From contig CAYGSL010000011.1 in the NCBI GenBank assembly GCA_964352475.1, positions 1 to 64,000 of the forward strand: a stretch of 64,000 bases of DNA, in the 5' to 3' direction. The stretch's first letter is position 1, and each line of letters begins with the position of its first letter. Shown here one piece after another: positions 17,937-26,632 of this stretch. This stretch comes from JAUIET01 sp964352475 (GTDB lineage: Bacteria; Pseudomonadota; Gammaproteobacteria; Pseudomonadales; JAUIET01). Both the position numbers and the translations under genes were made by a program. The notes beneath the pieces are model-generated. The model saw only the letters and a list, made by a program, of their open reading frames with translations. It made no database searches and was not told the origin of the DNA.

Positions 17937-19040
17937 ATGATCGCGTCCAATCGCATGTTCAACAAAAATAGGCTTAAGCTGGGAATATTCTCGGCCAACT
18001 GTTCCAGCGGCATGGCTGTGACCAAGGTTGAGGAACGCTGGCGAAATAATTGGGAAAACAATATCGATCTTGTCCAGCAGTGTGATGAAGCAGGCATAGA
18101 ATTCATGTTGCCAATCGCACGTTGGATTGGCTACGGCGGGGATACGGATTTCCACGGCGGCGTGCTGGAGCCAATCACCTGGGCAGCAGGATTGTTAGCG
18201 AACAGCAAGAACATCCAGGTATTTGCCACTGTACACACCGCATTCAACCACCCAATTGTGACAGCCAAGCAACTAGCGACAATCGATCATCTTGGTGGTG
18301 GACGAATAGGTTTAAACGTAGTGGCGGGGTGGAATAAGCCGGAATACGACGCCTTTGGTGTTGAGTTACCCACAGAGCATGCCGCTCGTTATGAATTTGC
18401 TCAGGAGTGGTTTGAGTACGTACAAAAGTTGTGGTCGGAAGAGAAGGCTTTCGATTGGAACGGCAAGTACTTTCAAGGCACGGGCGTTTACAGCAACCCG
18501 CGCCCGGTTCAACAGCGCGTACCCATTCTTAACGCCGCGGCATCAGCTGAGGGTAGGCAATTCGCGATGCGCAATGCCGATTTCCTGTTCACGCCCGTAT
18601 TTGATTACGAACAGGGCACCGAAACTGTAAAGGAAATCAAGGACAGTGCTGCTGCAGCAGGCAGAGACCTTGGTGTGCTGACATTTGCTACCGTGGTCTG
18701 TCGCCCAACTCAAAAAGAGGCGGATGAATATCTTGATTACTACGCGAATCAAAACGCTGACTGGGACGCCGTGGATTATTTGATGAAGTTGCAAGGTATG
18801 CACGCCCAGTCGTTTACGCCAGAAGCGTTGGCCAGCTTTCGTGACCGATTTGCGGCAGGCCATGGCGGTTTTCCAATTGTTGGTACACCTGACAAAGTGG
18901 CCGATGAGCTCGAAAAGCTTAGTGCAACCGGAATATCCGGTACCACCATGGCATTCGTAGACTACGCGAAAGAGTTTCCATTTTTCAGACAAGAAGTATT
19001 GCCGAGGTTGGAAGCGAAAGGATTGCGACAGCCTGTCTAA
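17937..19040 (+). CDS. LLM class flavin-dependent oxidoreductase (RutA/alkanesulfonate monooxygenase-like)
   Basis: Bacterial luciferase-like FMN-dependent monooxygenase of 367 aa. The ATG at 17937 is preceded by AAGGAG at 17923-17928; a GTG at 17928 overlaps that site and is rejected. Family features include LGIFSANCSSG near the N-terminus, HTAFNHPIVTAKQLATIDHLGGGRIGLNVVAGWN cut over about residues 100-135, and the C-terminal GTPDKVADELEKL. The NVVAGWNKPEYDAFG region resembles RutA and nitrilotriacetate/alkanesulfonate monooxygenases, which use reduced flavin to cleave C-N or C-S bonds. No flavin reductase is seen beside it. It leads a run of plus-strand genes including a TonB receptor and is under the shared palindrome. 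Confidence 0.88.
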   Translation: MIASNRMFNKNRLKLGIFSANCSSGMAVTKVEERWRNNWENNIDLVQQCDEAGIEFMLPIARWIGYGGDTDFHGGVLEPITWAAGLLANSKNIQVFATVHTAFNHPIVTAKQLATIDHLGGGRIGLNVVAGWNKPEYDAFGVELPTEHAARYEFAQEWFEYVQKLWSEEKAFDWNGKYFQGTGVYSNPRPVQQRVPILNAAASAEGRQFAMRNADFLFTPVFDYEQGTETVKEIKDSAAAAGRDLGVLTFATVVCRPTQKEADEYLDYYANQNADWDAVDYLMKLQGMHAQSFTPEALASFRDRFAAGHGGFPIVGTPDKVADELEKLSATGISGTTMAFVDYAKEFPFFRQEVLPRLEAKGLRQPV

Positions 19041-19070
19041 AACAAAAACCAAGTGACGAGGATTGAACTT

Positions 19071-21479
19071 ATGAAGAGTAAATTTGCTATAGCACTTTTG
19101 GCGGCTGGATTTACGAGCACCAGCGCTGCACAAAACGTGTTAGAAGAGGTGATGGTTACTGCCCAGAAGCGTGAACAGAATCTTCAGGACGTTCCCATTG
19201 CAATCACCGCGTTTACTGGTGCACAAATGAGCGCGCTTGGGGTCAAGCAGAGTATCGATATTGCGGCGTTCAGTCCTGGCGTACATATTAGCGGCAACCT
19301 GGCGGGGCAAAACACCCAATTCTCTATACGTGGCGTGACCCAAAATGATTTCAATGATGTGATTGAAGCACCTAATGCGGTGTATCTTGATGAGGGATAC
19401 CTGGCCATCGCGCAGGCGCAAACCTTTGCGGTATTTGATATAGACCGTGTGGAGATTCTGAAGGGCCCGCAAGGCACATTGTTCGGCCGAAACGCTACCG
19501 GTGGGCTGGTGCATTACATCTCCAATAAGCCAAGCTTTGAAGAAACAAGCGGTTACATCGATTTAGGTATCGGACGATTTGACACGGATGCCGATGCCAA
19601 TCGCTTTACTGTCGAAGGCGCGATAGGTGGGCCACTAAGTGATGCAGTGGCAGGCCGACTTGCGTTTCGCTACAGCAAGCAAGATGGTTACCTGAAAAAC
19701 CTGTATCCAGACTCGGCGTTTCTTGGCTCGCCTGGTGACGGTGCCGGTGCCGATCTTGGCGATGACGACACCAAGGCCATTCGAGGCAGTTTGGCATTCC
19801 GCCCAAACGATCGACTGCAGATTGACGTTTCCGTCAATTACGCCAAATCTGATGTGGCTACTGGACCCTACCAGTCGAAGTCCACTATCGGTATTGTTGA
19901 AAACGGCGAGTTAATCAATGTCATCGACACACCGGCTGGCGAGTCACGTTTGTCTATCGATACGGCCGGCGGTGATGGCGGCGGTGATGCAATCGACGGT
20001 GATGGTTTGTTACCTGGTGGCGGTATTGGCCTACCGGGTCGGTTGGCACCGGGAGCTGACTTCTTTGGCTATCTCGATCCCGATGGTGATGACTTCACGT
20101 TTTCCAGTGATTTTGCGTTTGAAGATCAGGGGTTTACTGAAACCAGTGGTATTAACCTCCGGGTTGAATACGAACTGGCCGGTGGCGCCATGTTCACCTC
20201 AGTCACCGATGTTAAGGACTATGAAAAATTGCTCTTCATCGATGTTGATTCAGCACCAGCCAATCAACTGGCAAACTATGCCGGTGTAGACGCAACCAGC
20301 TTTACGCAGGAGTTCAGATTAAACGGTGAGACTGAGAATACGAGTTGGGTAGCTGGTTTCTTCTATTTGAATATCGATAACGAGTCTGACAATGGACTTA
20401 AAGCGCCGGCCAACAGCATTGCTGGCAGCCCTCCGTTCGCACCTGTTGATATTGGGGTTGTCGCAGAGCTACAAACCGATTCGTACAGCATTTTCGGTCA
20501 ATTGGATTACGATCTGACCGACACCTTGTCGGCTACGGTTGGTGTGCGAGTGATTCGTGAAGAAAAAGAATTTGATATGGGCATTGGTATTTTCCCGTCG
20601 TTTGATAACTTCAGTGTCAACCAGGGAGATTTTATTCCGAATGCGTTCGGTGCGGGGTCGCCTTACTTTTTCAGCACTGATACCTCCGACACGTTGTGGG
20701 CTGGTAAGATTCAGCTAGATTGGCGCCCAAGCGACGACTTGCTGCTCTATGCCGGAATTAATCGAGGTGTAAAAGCCGGCAGCTTTAATGCGCCATTGCT
20801 GGGTGCATTCCTGGGTGCCGGTGGAGACCCGTCTATACCGTATGACGAGGAAATCCTTACCGCCTTTGAAGGTGGCTTCAAGGCATCACTGGGTGAGACA
20901 ACGCGCCTGAACGGTTCCTTGTTTTATTACGATTACGCTGATTATCAAGCGTTCCTGTTTGTTGGTGTGGGTGGTGTCGTGATTAACGCGGATGCAACAA
21001 ACATTGGCATGGAATTGGAGTTGCAAACCTCGCCAACGGAAGGACTGGATTTGCTATTAAGCATGTCTTATTTCGATGCCGAAGTGGAAGATATTTTACT
21101 TCGTAACGGATCGCCATTACCGGCAAGAGATGTGGACCCAACGTATGCGCCAGAGTTACAGATCACCGGGCTTGCACGTTACGCATGGCAGGGCGCGGGT
21201 GGCACGTTCGCGATCCAGGGTGATGTCAGCTATTCCGATGAGTATTTTTACAATCTTCGCAATTTCGATGCAGACAAGTTTGATAGTTACGTAATGCTGA
21301 ACACTCAGTTCAGTTGGAAAAATGCGGCTGAAAACCTAACTGCGACGCTATCGATTAGAAACCTCAGCGATGAGCGCGTAGGTATTCAAGGCTTTGATCT
21401 GGCCACTCTATGCGGTTGTAACGAGGTGTCTTATCGAGCGCCAAGATCGTACAATCTGGGTTTGCGATTTGACTTCTGA
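19071..21479 (+). CDS. TonB-dependent receptor
   Basis: Outer-membrane transporter of 802 aa. The ATG at 19071 follows a GAGGATTG ribosome site and opens a proper Sec signal peptide (KSKFAIALLAAGFTSTSAAQ). A GTG 18 bp upstream is in frame but would spoil the signal. Behind it come the TonB-box-like EEVMVTAQKREQN, the plug motif LKGPQGTLFGRNATGGLVHY and a barrel ending LGLRFDF. It lies 30 bp after the LLM monooxygenase gene. Its last codons overlap the probable TTG start of the next gene. The combination suggests uptake of the compound attacked by the LLM, GMC and dehalogenase-like enzymes downstream. Confidence 0.93.
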   Translation: MKSKFAIALLAAGFTSTSAAQNVLEEVMVTAQKREQNLQDVPIAITAFTGAQMSALGVKQSIDIAAFSPGVHISGNLAGQNTQFSIRGVTQNDFNDVIEAPNAVYLDEGYLAIAQAQTFAVFDIDRVEILKGPQGTLFGRNATGGLVHYISNKPSFEETSGYIDLGIGRFDTDADANRFTVEGAIGGPLSDAVAGRLAFRYSKQDGYLKNLYPDSAFLGSPGDGAGADLGDDDTKAIRGSLAFRPNDRLQIDVSVNYAKSDVATGPYQSKSTIGIVENGELINVIDTPAGESRLSIDTAGGDGGGDAIDGDGLLPGGGIGLPGRLAPGADFFGYLDPDGDDFTFSSDFAFEDQGFTETSGINLRVEYELAGGAMFTSVTDVKDYEKLLFIDVDSAPANQLANYAGVDATSFTQEFRLNGETENTSWVAGFFYLNIDNESDNGLKAPANSIAGSPPFAPVDIGVVAELQTDSYSIFGQLDYDLTDTLSATVGVRVIREEKEFDMGIGIFPSFDNFSVNQGDFIPNAFGAGSPYFFSTDTSDTLWAGKIQLDWRPSDDLLLYAGINRGVKAGSFNAPLLGAFLGAGGDPSIPYDEEILTAFEGGFKASLGETTRLNGSLFYYDYADYQAFLFVGVGGVVINADATNIGMELELQTSPTEGLDLLLSMSYFDAEVEDILLRNGSPLPARDVDPTYAPELQITGLARYAWQGAGGTFAIQGDVSYSDEYFYNLRNFDADKFDSYVMLNTQFSWKNAAENLTATLSIRNLSDERVGIQGFDLATLCGCNEVSYRAPRSYNLGLRFDF

Positions 21480-22044
21480 TAACGCTGCAGGAGCGCACGG
21501 TCGTAGGTCTTTTCTGCGGGCTTCTGGCGTGAGCCTGGCTTACGTCATGGCGGGTCAGACCGTATGGTTAACACCTGCGCAAGCGTACGCAAAACAACTG
21601 CCTTACAAGCGGCTGACGAACACTGAGGCCTCCACTGCGGAGCTTCTCGCTGACACCATGGTGCCAGGTGCACGCGTGGCAGGAATAGCGCACTATCTGG
21701 ATGCGCAGCTCGATGCGGCTGGTGATGATTGCTTGCTAATGATTAAGTATTTGGGGGTTCCAGCTCCCTATGATTCTTTTTATCTGGCGGCACTTCAAGC
21801 AGCGCATCAGTTGGCTCACGCAAAGTATGGAAAACCCTGGCCCGCGCTGTCTGAAAATCAGCAGGAAACGCTGACTGGGCTGATAGCTACTGGCGATGTT
21901 TCAGATTGGCAAGGGCCACCACCTGGTTTCTTTTTCTTTGTGCTACGCGCAGACGCAAGTGACGTGGTGTACGGCACCGTCAGTGGTCATGCAAACATTG
22001 ATTTTCCGCACATGGCTCACATCCAGCCTGTCCAGGAGTGGTGA
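21469..22044 (+). CDS. gluconate 2-dehydrogenase subunit 3 family protein, Tat-exported
   Basis: Small subunit that partners membrane-bound GMC dehydrogenases. It carries a twin-arginine signal, GRRSFLRASGVSLAYVMAG, ending near AQAYA. A TTG at 21469 places this signal 11 residues from the start (191 aa) and overlaps the receptor stop by 11 bp. The longer open frame from 21394 adds 25 residues that do not look like a leader. The body contains ASTAELLADTMVPGARVAGIAHYLD, typical of the subunit 3 family. The large subunit follows immediately (stop and ATG adjacent), so both should fold together and be moved across the membrane by hitch-hiking, because the GMC protein has no leader of its own. Confidence 0.8.
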   Translation: MTSDNAAGAHGRRSFLRASGVSLAYVMAGQTVWLTPAQAYAKQLPYKRLTNTEASTAELLADTMVPGARVAGIAHYLDAQLDAAGDDCLLMIKYLGVPAPYDSFYLAALQAAHQLAHAKYGKPWPALSENQQETLTGLIATGDVSDWQGPPPGFFFFVLRADASDVVYGTVSGHANIDFPHMAHIQPVQEW

Positions 22045-23613
22045 ATGGAATCGCTTCGCACTAACAAACAAGTTGATGTACTCGTGGTGGGATCGGGCGC
22101 TGCAGGCAGCGTTGTGGCGGCAATCAATGCCGAAGCTGGCAAAGAAGTTCTGATACTGGAAGCTGGCCCGAAGCGTCGACTAACTGACCTGGTCAGTTCA
22201 CAAATTCATGCCCGTAAATTGAAATGGAGTGGTGCGTTTGTTGAGGAGCAGGGAGATCTCAAAATCGGTCATAACTTTAATAGTGGCTATGGGACAGGTG
22301 GGGGCGCATTGCACCACTTCGCTGTTTGGCCGCGGCTGCACGAAAATGATTTCACTGTAAGATCAGATTACGGAAAGGGGCTGGATTGGCCGATCAATTA
22401 CAAAACCCTGCAGCCATTCTATGACCGGATTCAGGACGAGGTTGGCGTGAGTGGCGACGCGGTTGCGGAGAAGTGGCGACCACCTGGTAAATCTTATCCA
22501 TTGCCACCATTGCCAGTATTCGCTCAGGGCAGAGTAATAGCCAGAGGATTTGAGCGGCTGGGAATTCACACGGCGCCAATCCCAATGGCAGTGAAAAGCC
22601 AACCTTATAAGGGTCGTAGCGCCTGTTTGTACGATGGCTGGTGCGATGCTGGTTGCCCTATCGGAGCTTTGGCAAATCCGCTGGTTACGTACCTACCCAG
22701 GGCGATGAAAGCAGGCGCAAGTATTCAACACGATGCCACTGTTGCGAAAGTTATTCATGATTCAAGTGGCACCAAAGCCACTGGTGTCGAGTATCACGAT
22801 AGCTCAGGAGCGCTGCATACCGTGTATGCTAAACAAGTGGTGCTTTGTGCATTTGCAGTGCAGAACGCAAGACTTTTATTAAACTCTGCGAGTGAAAAAC
22901 ACCCGAATGGTTTGGCGAATGCCAATGACATGGTCGGCCGTTACTTAATGACTCATCCGTCGCAAGCGGTGTTCGGTTTAATGGCGGAAGAAACCCAGCC
23001 CCATTTGGGGCCAACCGGGGGGCAGTTAATCTGCCATGACCACTATGCAAATAAACGGCCCTCTGAAGACTCGTTTGGTTCCTATCAATGGCTTATTGCT
23101 AACGCGGCCAAGCCCAACGATTTACTTGGCATCGCCAATTCACGACCAGACATCTATGGCAAAGCCCTAGAGCCGTTCATGCGTAGAGCTAGCAAGCACT
23201 TTGCGCTAATGAATTTAGTTGGCGAAGACGTGGCCCTGGCCAACAATAGAGTGACACTCAGCGCAAATAGAGATTTGAATGGTGTGCCGCTGGCAGCCAC
23301 CACGCATAGTCTTTTGCCAGAAACATGGTCAATGTTGAAGCGCGGAGTGCAGCAGGGCAAAAATGTATTCAAGGCCGCAGGTGCAGAGGAAACATGGGCC
23401 GGTAATCCGTTTGGCATGCATATCATGGGTGGTACGGTGATGGGTTCCGAGTCCGACAGCTCGGTGACCGACGATTTCGGGCGCACCCACTCGGTAGAAA
23501 GCCTCTATCTGACTGGTCCCGGAGGCTTTCCAAGTAGTGGTGCGGTTAATCCGACATTCACGATACATGCTCTGGCGTTACGAACTGCAGAGCAAATGCT
23601 GCGCGATGGCTAA
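22045..23613 (+). CDS. GMC family oxidoreductase, large subunit
   Basis: FAD-dependent dehydrogenase of 522 aa acting on an alcohol group. The dinucleotide-binding motif GSGAAGSVVAA is at about residues 13-23, with EAG after the second strand. The C-terminal GMC signature has GMHIMGGTVMGS (catalytic His region) and PGGFPSSGAVNPTFTI with the conserved Asn. A Cys-rich bit, ACLYDGWCDAGCPIGA, near residue 195 is typical of the membrane-bound gluconate/sorbosone-type dehydrogenases. The ATG is preceded by CAGGAG inside the end of the small-subunit gene. The next gene starts 8 bp before its stop, so the three are translationally coupled. Actual substrate is unknown. Confidence 0.92.
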   Translation: MESLRTNKQVDVLVVGSGAAGSVVAAINAEAGKEVLILEAGPKRRLTDLVSSQIHARKLKWSGAFVEEQGDLKIGHNFNSGYGTGGGALHHFAVWPRLHENDFTVRSDYGKGLDWPINYKTLQPFYDRIQDEVGVSGDAVAEKWRPPGKSYPLPPLPVFAQGRVIARGFERLGIHTAPIPMAVKSQPYKGRSACLYDGWCDAGCPIGALANPLVTYLPRAMKAGASIQHDATVAKVIHDSSGTKATGVEYHDSSGALHTVYAKQVVLCAFAVQNARLLLNSASEKHPNGLANANDMVGRYLMTHPSQAVFGLMAEETQPHLGPTGGQLICHDHYANKRPSEDSFGSYQWLIANAAKPNDLLGIANSRPDIYGKALEPFMRRASKHFALMNLVGEDVALANNRVTLSANRDLNGVPLAATTHSLLPETWSMLKRGVQQGKNVFKAAGAEETWAGNPFGMHIMGGTVMGSESDSSVTDDFGRTHSVESLYLTGPGGFPSSGAVNPTFTIHALALRTAEQMLRDG

Positions 23614-24634
23614 AAAACACAGCTACACACCGAACCCTGAAATAGTCGCCCGGTTCCCATCTGAATCCGGCAATGCGGTGAATCGACTTAATGATGCGCG
23701 TGCCAGTCAGCCATCCCCTTTTTTCTGGCATCCACCTGAACGTCAAACCCATGGGGAGTTACAGAAGTTCATTGTTGGAAGCTTTCGTCCGGAAGGCGCT
23801 GAAGACAGATCTTTTCGTAATCCCAATGTAGATCGTGGACCTAAACCGATATCTGTTGCTGAGCAAAAAGTATCTTGCAGTGCGGCAGAATGGACGAAAC
23901 AGGTAAAGCAGTTTTGCCGGCAACATGAGGCTGATCAAGTAGGTATTACTCCACTGTTAGAAAATTATGTGTATGAGACCTATTCGGTTCCGTACCCTAA
24001 CCTTGTGATTGTGGGCGTGGGACACCTATACGATCAGTTATCGCAAGCACCGGCCAGCGATGAGCAGCAAGCTGCATTTCACGATTTGCACGATCAATAC
24101 AACCGCGCAGCACGTAGCGCAAACCACCTGGTGAATTTTATTCATGCTCAGGGCTATCAGGCCAAAGCCTATCCTGGTCCAATGGCGGATGCCCTGAATA
24201 TGATTCCAGCGGCGATCCAAGCCGGCTTTGGTGAATTGGGCAAGCATGGTTCGCTGATTAACAGGCAGTTCGGTTCAGGGTTTCGCTTGTCTGCGGTCGC
24301 AACCGATATGCCGCTGACATTTGACCAGCCAGACGTGTTCGGCGCCGATGAGTTTTGCACAAATTGCCAGGTCTGTAGAAACGAATGCCCGCCGGATGCT
24401 ATTTACAACGAAAAGCAAATGGTTCGCGGGACCAGAAAATGGTATGTCGATTTCGACAAATGCATTCCTTACTTTGGGGAAAACTATGCCTGCGGAATAT
24501 GCATAGCCGTGTGCCCCTGGACCCGACCTGGCATTGCTGACAATCTATTGTTTAAGATGGCTCGCCGAAAAGAGCGGTTAAAGTCCGAAGCATCGTCTCT
24601 TAGCTCATCTGAGCCAGCGCCTGACGCGCGATAA
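23606..24634 (+). CDS. reductive dehalogenase-like [4Fe-4S] protein (RdhA/QueG superfamily)
   Basis: Predicted corrinoid and iron-sulfur enzyme of 342 aa. The ATG at 23606 overlaps the GMC stop by 8 bp; a longer frame from 23537 lies inside the GMC gene. Two [4Fe-4S] sets are visible: C251-x2-C254-x2-C257-x3-C261-P and C286-x9-C296-x2-C299-x3-C303-P-W. The upstream block AAIQAGFGELGKHGSLI with FRLSAVATDMPL matches the dehalogenase catalytic domain, and WYVDFDKC before the second set is RdhA-like rather than QueG-like. There is no Tat leader, no RdhB membrane anchor and no fused reductase domain, so it is neither a classical respiratory nor a fused catabolic RdhA. Epoxyqueuosine reductase is the main alternative. 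Confidence 0.68.
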   Translation: MAKKHSYTPNPEIVARFPSESGNAVNRLNDARASQPSPFFWHPPERQTHGELQKFIVGSFRPEGAEDRSFRNPNVDRGPKPISVAEQKVSCSAAEWTKQVKQFCRQHEADQVGITPLLENYVYETYSVPYPNLVIVGVGHLYDQLSQAPASDEQQAAFHDLHDQYNRAARSANHLVNFIHAQGYQAKAYPGPMADALNMIPAAIQAGFGELGKHGSLINRQFGSGFRLSAVATDMPLTFDQPDVFGADEFCTNCQVCRNECPPDAIYNEKQMVRGTRKWYVDFDKCIPYFGENYACGICIAVCPWTRPGIADNLLFKMARRKERLKSEASSLSSSEPAPDAR

Positions 24635-25772
24635 TCGTTTGTTGAACTTCAGATGCGCCCTCATAAATTCGTAACGCGCGAATATCACGATACAGCGATT
24701 CCACAATATGCCCTCGGCTTACGCCTTTACCACCGTGCAGCTGAACCGCCGCATCAATCACCTGTTGGGCTGCTTCTGTGGCGTGCAACTTTGCCATGGC
24801 GGCCTCGCGTGTGACGCGTTCGGCCACGCAGTCTTTGGTCCAGGCTGAGCGATAAACGAGTAAGGCGCTGCTGTCGATCGCCAGGGCCATGTCCGACAGC
24901 TTGCCCTGCACCAGCTGTAGATCAGACAGTACACCACCAAATAATTTGCGTTGCGATACGTGTTCCAGTGTCTCCTGCATTGCGCGTCTGGCCATTCCCA
25001 GTGCGGCGGCGGCAACAGTTGAGCGGAAAACGTCAAGCGTTGCCATAGCAATACCAAAACCACGGCCACGTTCACCGACCAGGTTTTCCTTAGGCACTCG
25101 GCAATTGTTAAAGCTTAGAGTTCCCAGCGGGTGAGGGGCGACCAGGTCAATGCGTTCGGTAACATCAAAGCCTTCTGAGTCAGCATCAACAATAAAACAA
25201 CTTATGCCCTTCGCACCTGGTGCTTCGCCAGTTCGCGCGAACACCGTATAAAAGTTGGCGATACCTGCATTGGATATCCAGGTTTTACACCCATTTAGCA
25301 GATAATGATCGCCGGCTTCCTCCGCGGTGGTTTCCATAGCAGCCACATCACTGCCTGCTTCTGGCTCAGACAGAGCAAACGCAGACAAGGCGTCGCCGGC
25401 GGCGACTTTTTGCAGGTATTGATTTTGTTGTGACTCGGTTCCAAACAAGGAGATAGGGCCGCTACCGAGTCCTTGCATCGCAAAGGCAAAATCTGCCAAA
25501 GCATGGTGTCTGCCAAGTGTTTCGCGAATGAGACACAGACTGCGCACGTCAAGCTTTTCCAACTCGCCACCACCACTCGCGGGTACGGCGTATCGGGTAA
25601 AACCTGCGTCAGCAAGACCACGCACGATATCAATACAAGTTTGGTCCAGTGCTTCGTGTTCATTGGCCACCAGAGCGGCCATGTTTTCATGCGCCCATTG
25701 GTCAACAGCTAGCACGAGCTCGCGGTGGCGTTCTTCAAAGAAAGGCCAGTGATGAAACGAAGTATCGGTCAT
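24600..25772 (-). CDS. acyl-CoA dehydrogenase
   Basis: FAD-dependent acyl-CoA dehydrogenase of 390 aa. Family landmarks are FALSEPEAGSDVAAM (flavin/substrate site), NGCKTWISNAGIANF, and near the C-terminus QLHGGKGVSRGHIVESLYRDIRALRIYEGASEVQQ, where the Glu of YEGASE is the expected catalytic base. It is the last gene of the minus-strand operon with a monooxygenase/OYE fusion, an SDR and an enoyl-CoA hydratase. In the Azoarcus-type 2-aminobenzoyl-CoA pathway an acyl-CoA dehydrogenase serves the beta-oxidation-like steps after ring reduction. Its 3' end overlaps the convergent dehalogenase-like gene by 35 bp. Confidence 0.92.
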   Translation of the reverse strand: MTDTSFHHWPFFEERHRELVLAVDQWAHENMAALVANEHEALDQTCIDIVRGLADAGFTRYAVPASGGGELEKLDVRSLCLIRETLGRHHALADFAFAMQGLGSGPISLFGTESQQNQYLQKVAAGDALSAFALSEPEAGSDVAAMETTAEEAGDHYLLNGCKTWISNAGIANFYTVFARTGEAPGAKGISCFIVDADSEGFDVTERIDLVAPHPLGTLSFNNCRVPKENLVGERGRGFGIAMATLDVFRSTVAAAALGMARRAMQETLEHVSQRKLFGGVLSDLQLVQGKLSDMALAIDSSALLVYRSAWTKDCVAERVTREAAMAKLHATEAAQQVIDAAVQLHGGKGVSRGHIVESLYRDIRALRIYEGASEVQQTIIARQALAQMS

Positions 25773-25789
25773 TTAATTTCCTTCATCTC

Positions 25790-26602
25790 TTAATTGCCTT
25801 CAAATTGGGGGCTTTGTTTATTAACAAACGCCTCATAGGCCCGGACGAAATCTTCTGTCTGCATGCAAATTGCCTGTGCCTGTGCTTCGGCTTCTATCGC
25901 CTGATCCACTGACATATTCCATTCGTGCTGAAGTTGGGTTTTGGTGATTCCATTTGCAAACGTTGGACCTTCGGCAATACGCTGTGTCATGTGCAGAGCA
26001 TCGCTGTATGGATCGTCGCTGATGCGATTGAAAAAGCCCCAGCGCTCGCCTTCTTCAGCTTTTAAGGACCTACCCGTGTACAGCAAATCACTGGCGCGGC
26101 CCTGGCCGATAATGCGCGGCAGAATGGCACAAGCACCCATGTCACAACCGGCCAGGCCAACGCGATTAAACAAAAACGCGACTTTGGCGTCAGGTCCGGC
26201 ATAACGAAGATCGCTGCTCATCGCGATAATTGCCCCGGCACCGGCGCAAACGCCTTCTATGGCGCTCACAATGGGTTGCCGGCAGGCGCGCATCGCTTTT
26301 ACCAGATCACCGGTCATGCGCGTAAATGCCATCAGTTCTTTCATAGACATTTTGGTGAGCGGCCCAATAATCTCATGCACGTCACCACCCGAGCAGAAGT
26401 TGCCACCGGCTCCGCGAATGACTACGGCGTCAACATCATCGGCGTACACTAATGCCCGGAATAGATCTCGTAACTCGGCATAGGAATCAAATGTTAGCGG
26501 GTTTTTTCGCTCCGGACGATTGAGTGTGACGGTGGCCACACTGCCACTGAGTTCCCATAAAAAATGCTCCGCTTTGTAGCTGGCTAGTTGCGTTGTTTTC
26601 AT
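25790..26602 (-). CDS. enoyl-CoA hydratase/isomerase family protein
   Basis: Crotonase-fold protein of 270 aa. The oxyanion-hole segments are GAGGNFCSGGDVHEI (about residues 62-76) and EGVCAGAGAIIAMSSDLRYA (about 113-132). The stretch FNRVGLAGCDMGACAILPRIIG fills the active-site region; the canonical hydratase Glu pair is not clearly present, with Asp/Cys at the second position, so a hydrolase or isomerase role is possible. It lies 17 bp before the acyl-CoA dehydrogenase and 30 bp after the SDR. Within the operon a ring-opening or hydration step on a cyclohexene-carboxyl-CoA is plausible but unproven. Confidence 0.87.
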   Translation of the reverse strand: MKTTQLASYKAEHFLWELSGSVATVTLNRPERKNPLTFDSYAELRDLFRALVYADDVDAVVIRGAGGNFCSGGDVHEIIGPLTKMSMKELMAFTRMTGDLVKAMRACRQPIVSAIEGVCAGAGAIIAMSSDLRYAGPDAKVAFLFNRVGLAGCDMGACAILPRIIGQGRASDLLYTGRSLKAEEGERWGFFNRISDDPYSDALHMTQRIAEGPTFANGITKTQLQHEWNMSVDQAIEAEAQAQAICMQTEDFVRAYEAFVNKQSPQFEGN

Positions 26603-26632
26603 ACGGTACTCTTCATTAAGTTCAACAAATAA

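Noticed and set aside
17937..19040. A rut pyrimidine-degradation operon, because the LLM protein resembles RutA
   Set aside because: None of rutB to rutF follows; the next genes are a TonB receptor and a GMC dehydrogenase.
18543..19133. 196-aa antisense open frame over the LLM monooxygenase
   Set aside because: Covered by a well-supported gene on the other strand and spans the intergenic ribosome site of the next receptor; no domain resemblance.
23606..24634. Epoxyqueuosine reductase QueG as the primary call
   Set aside because: Spacing and sequence around the second iron-sulfur set (WYVDFDKC...CGIC...CPW) and the operon context fit reductive-dehalogenase homologues better, though QueG is not fully excluded.
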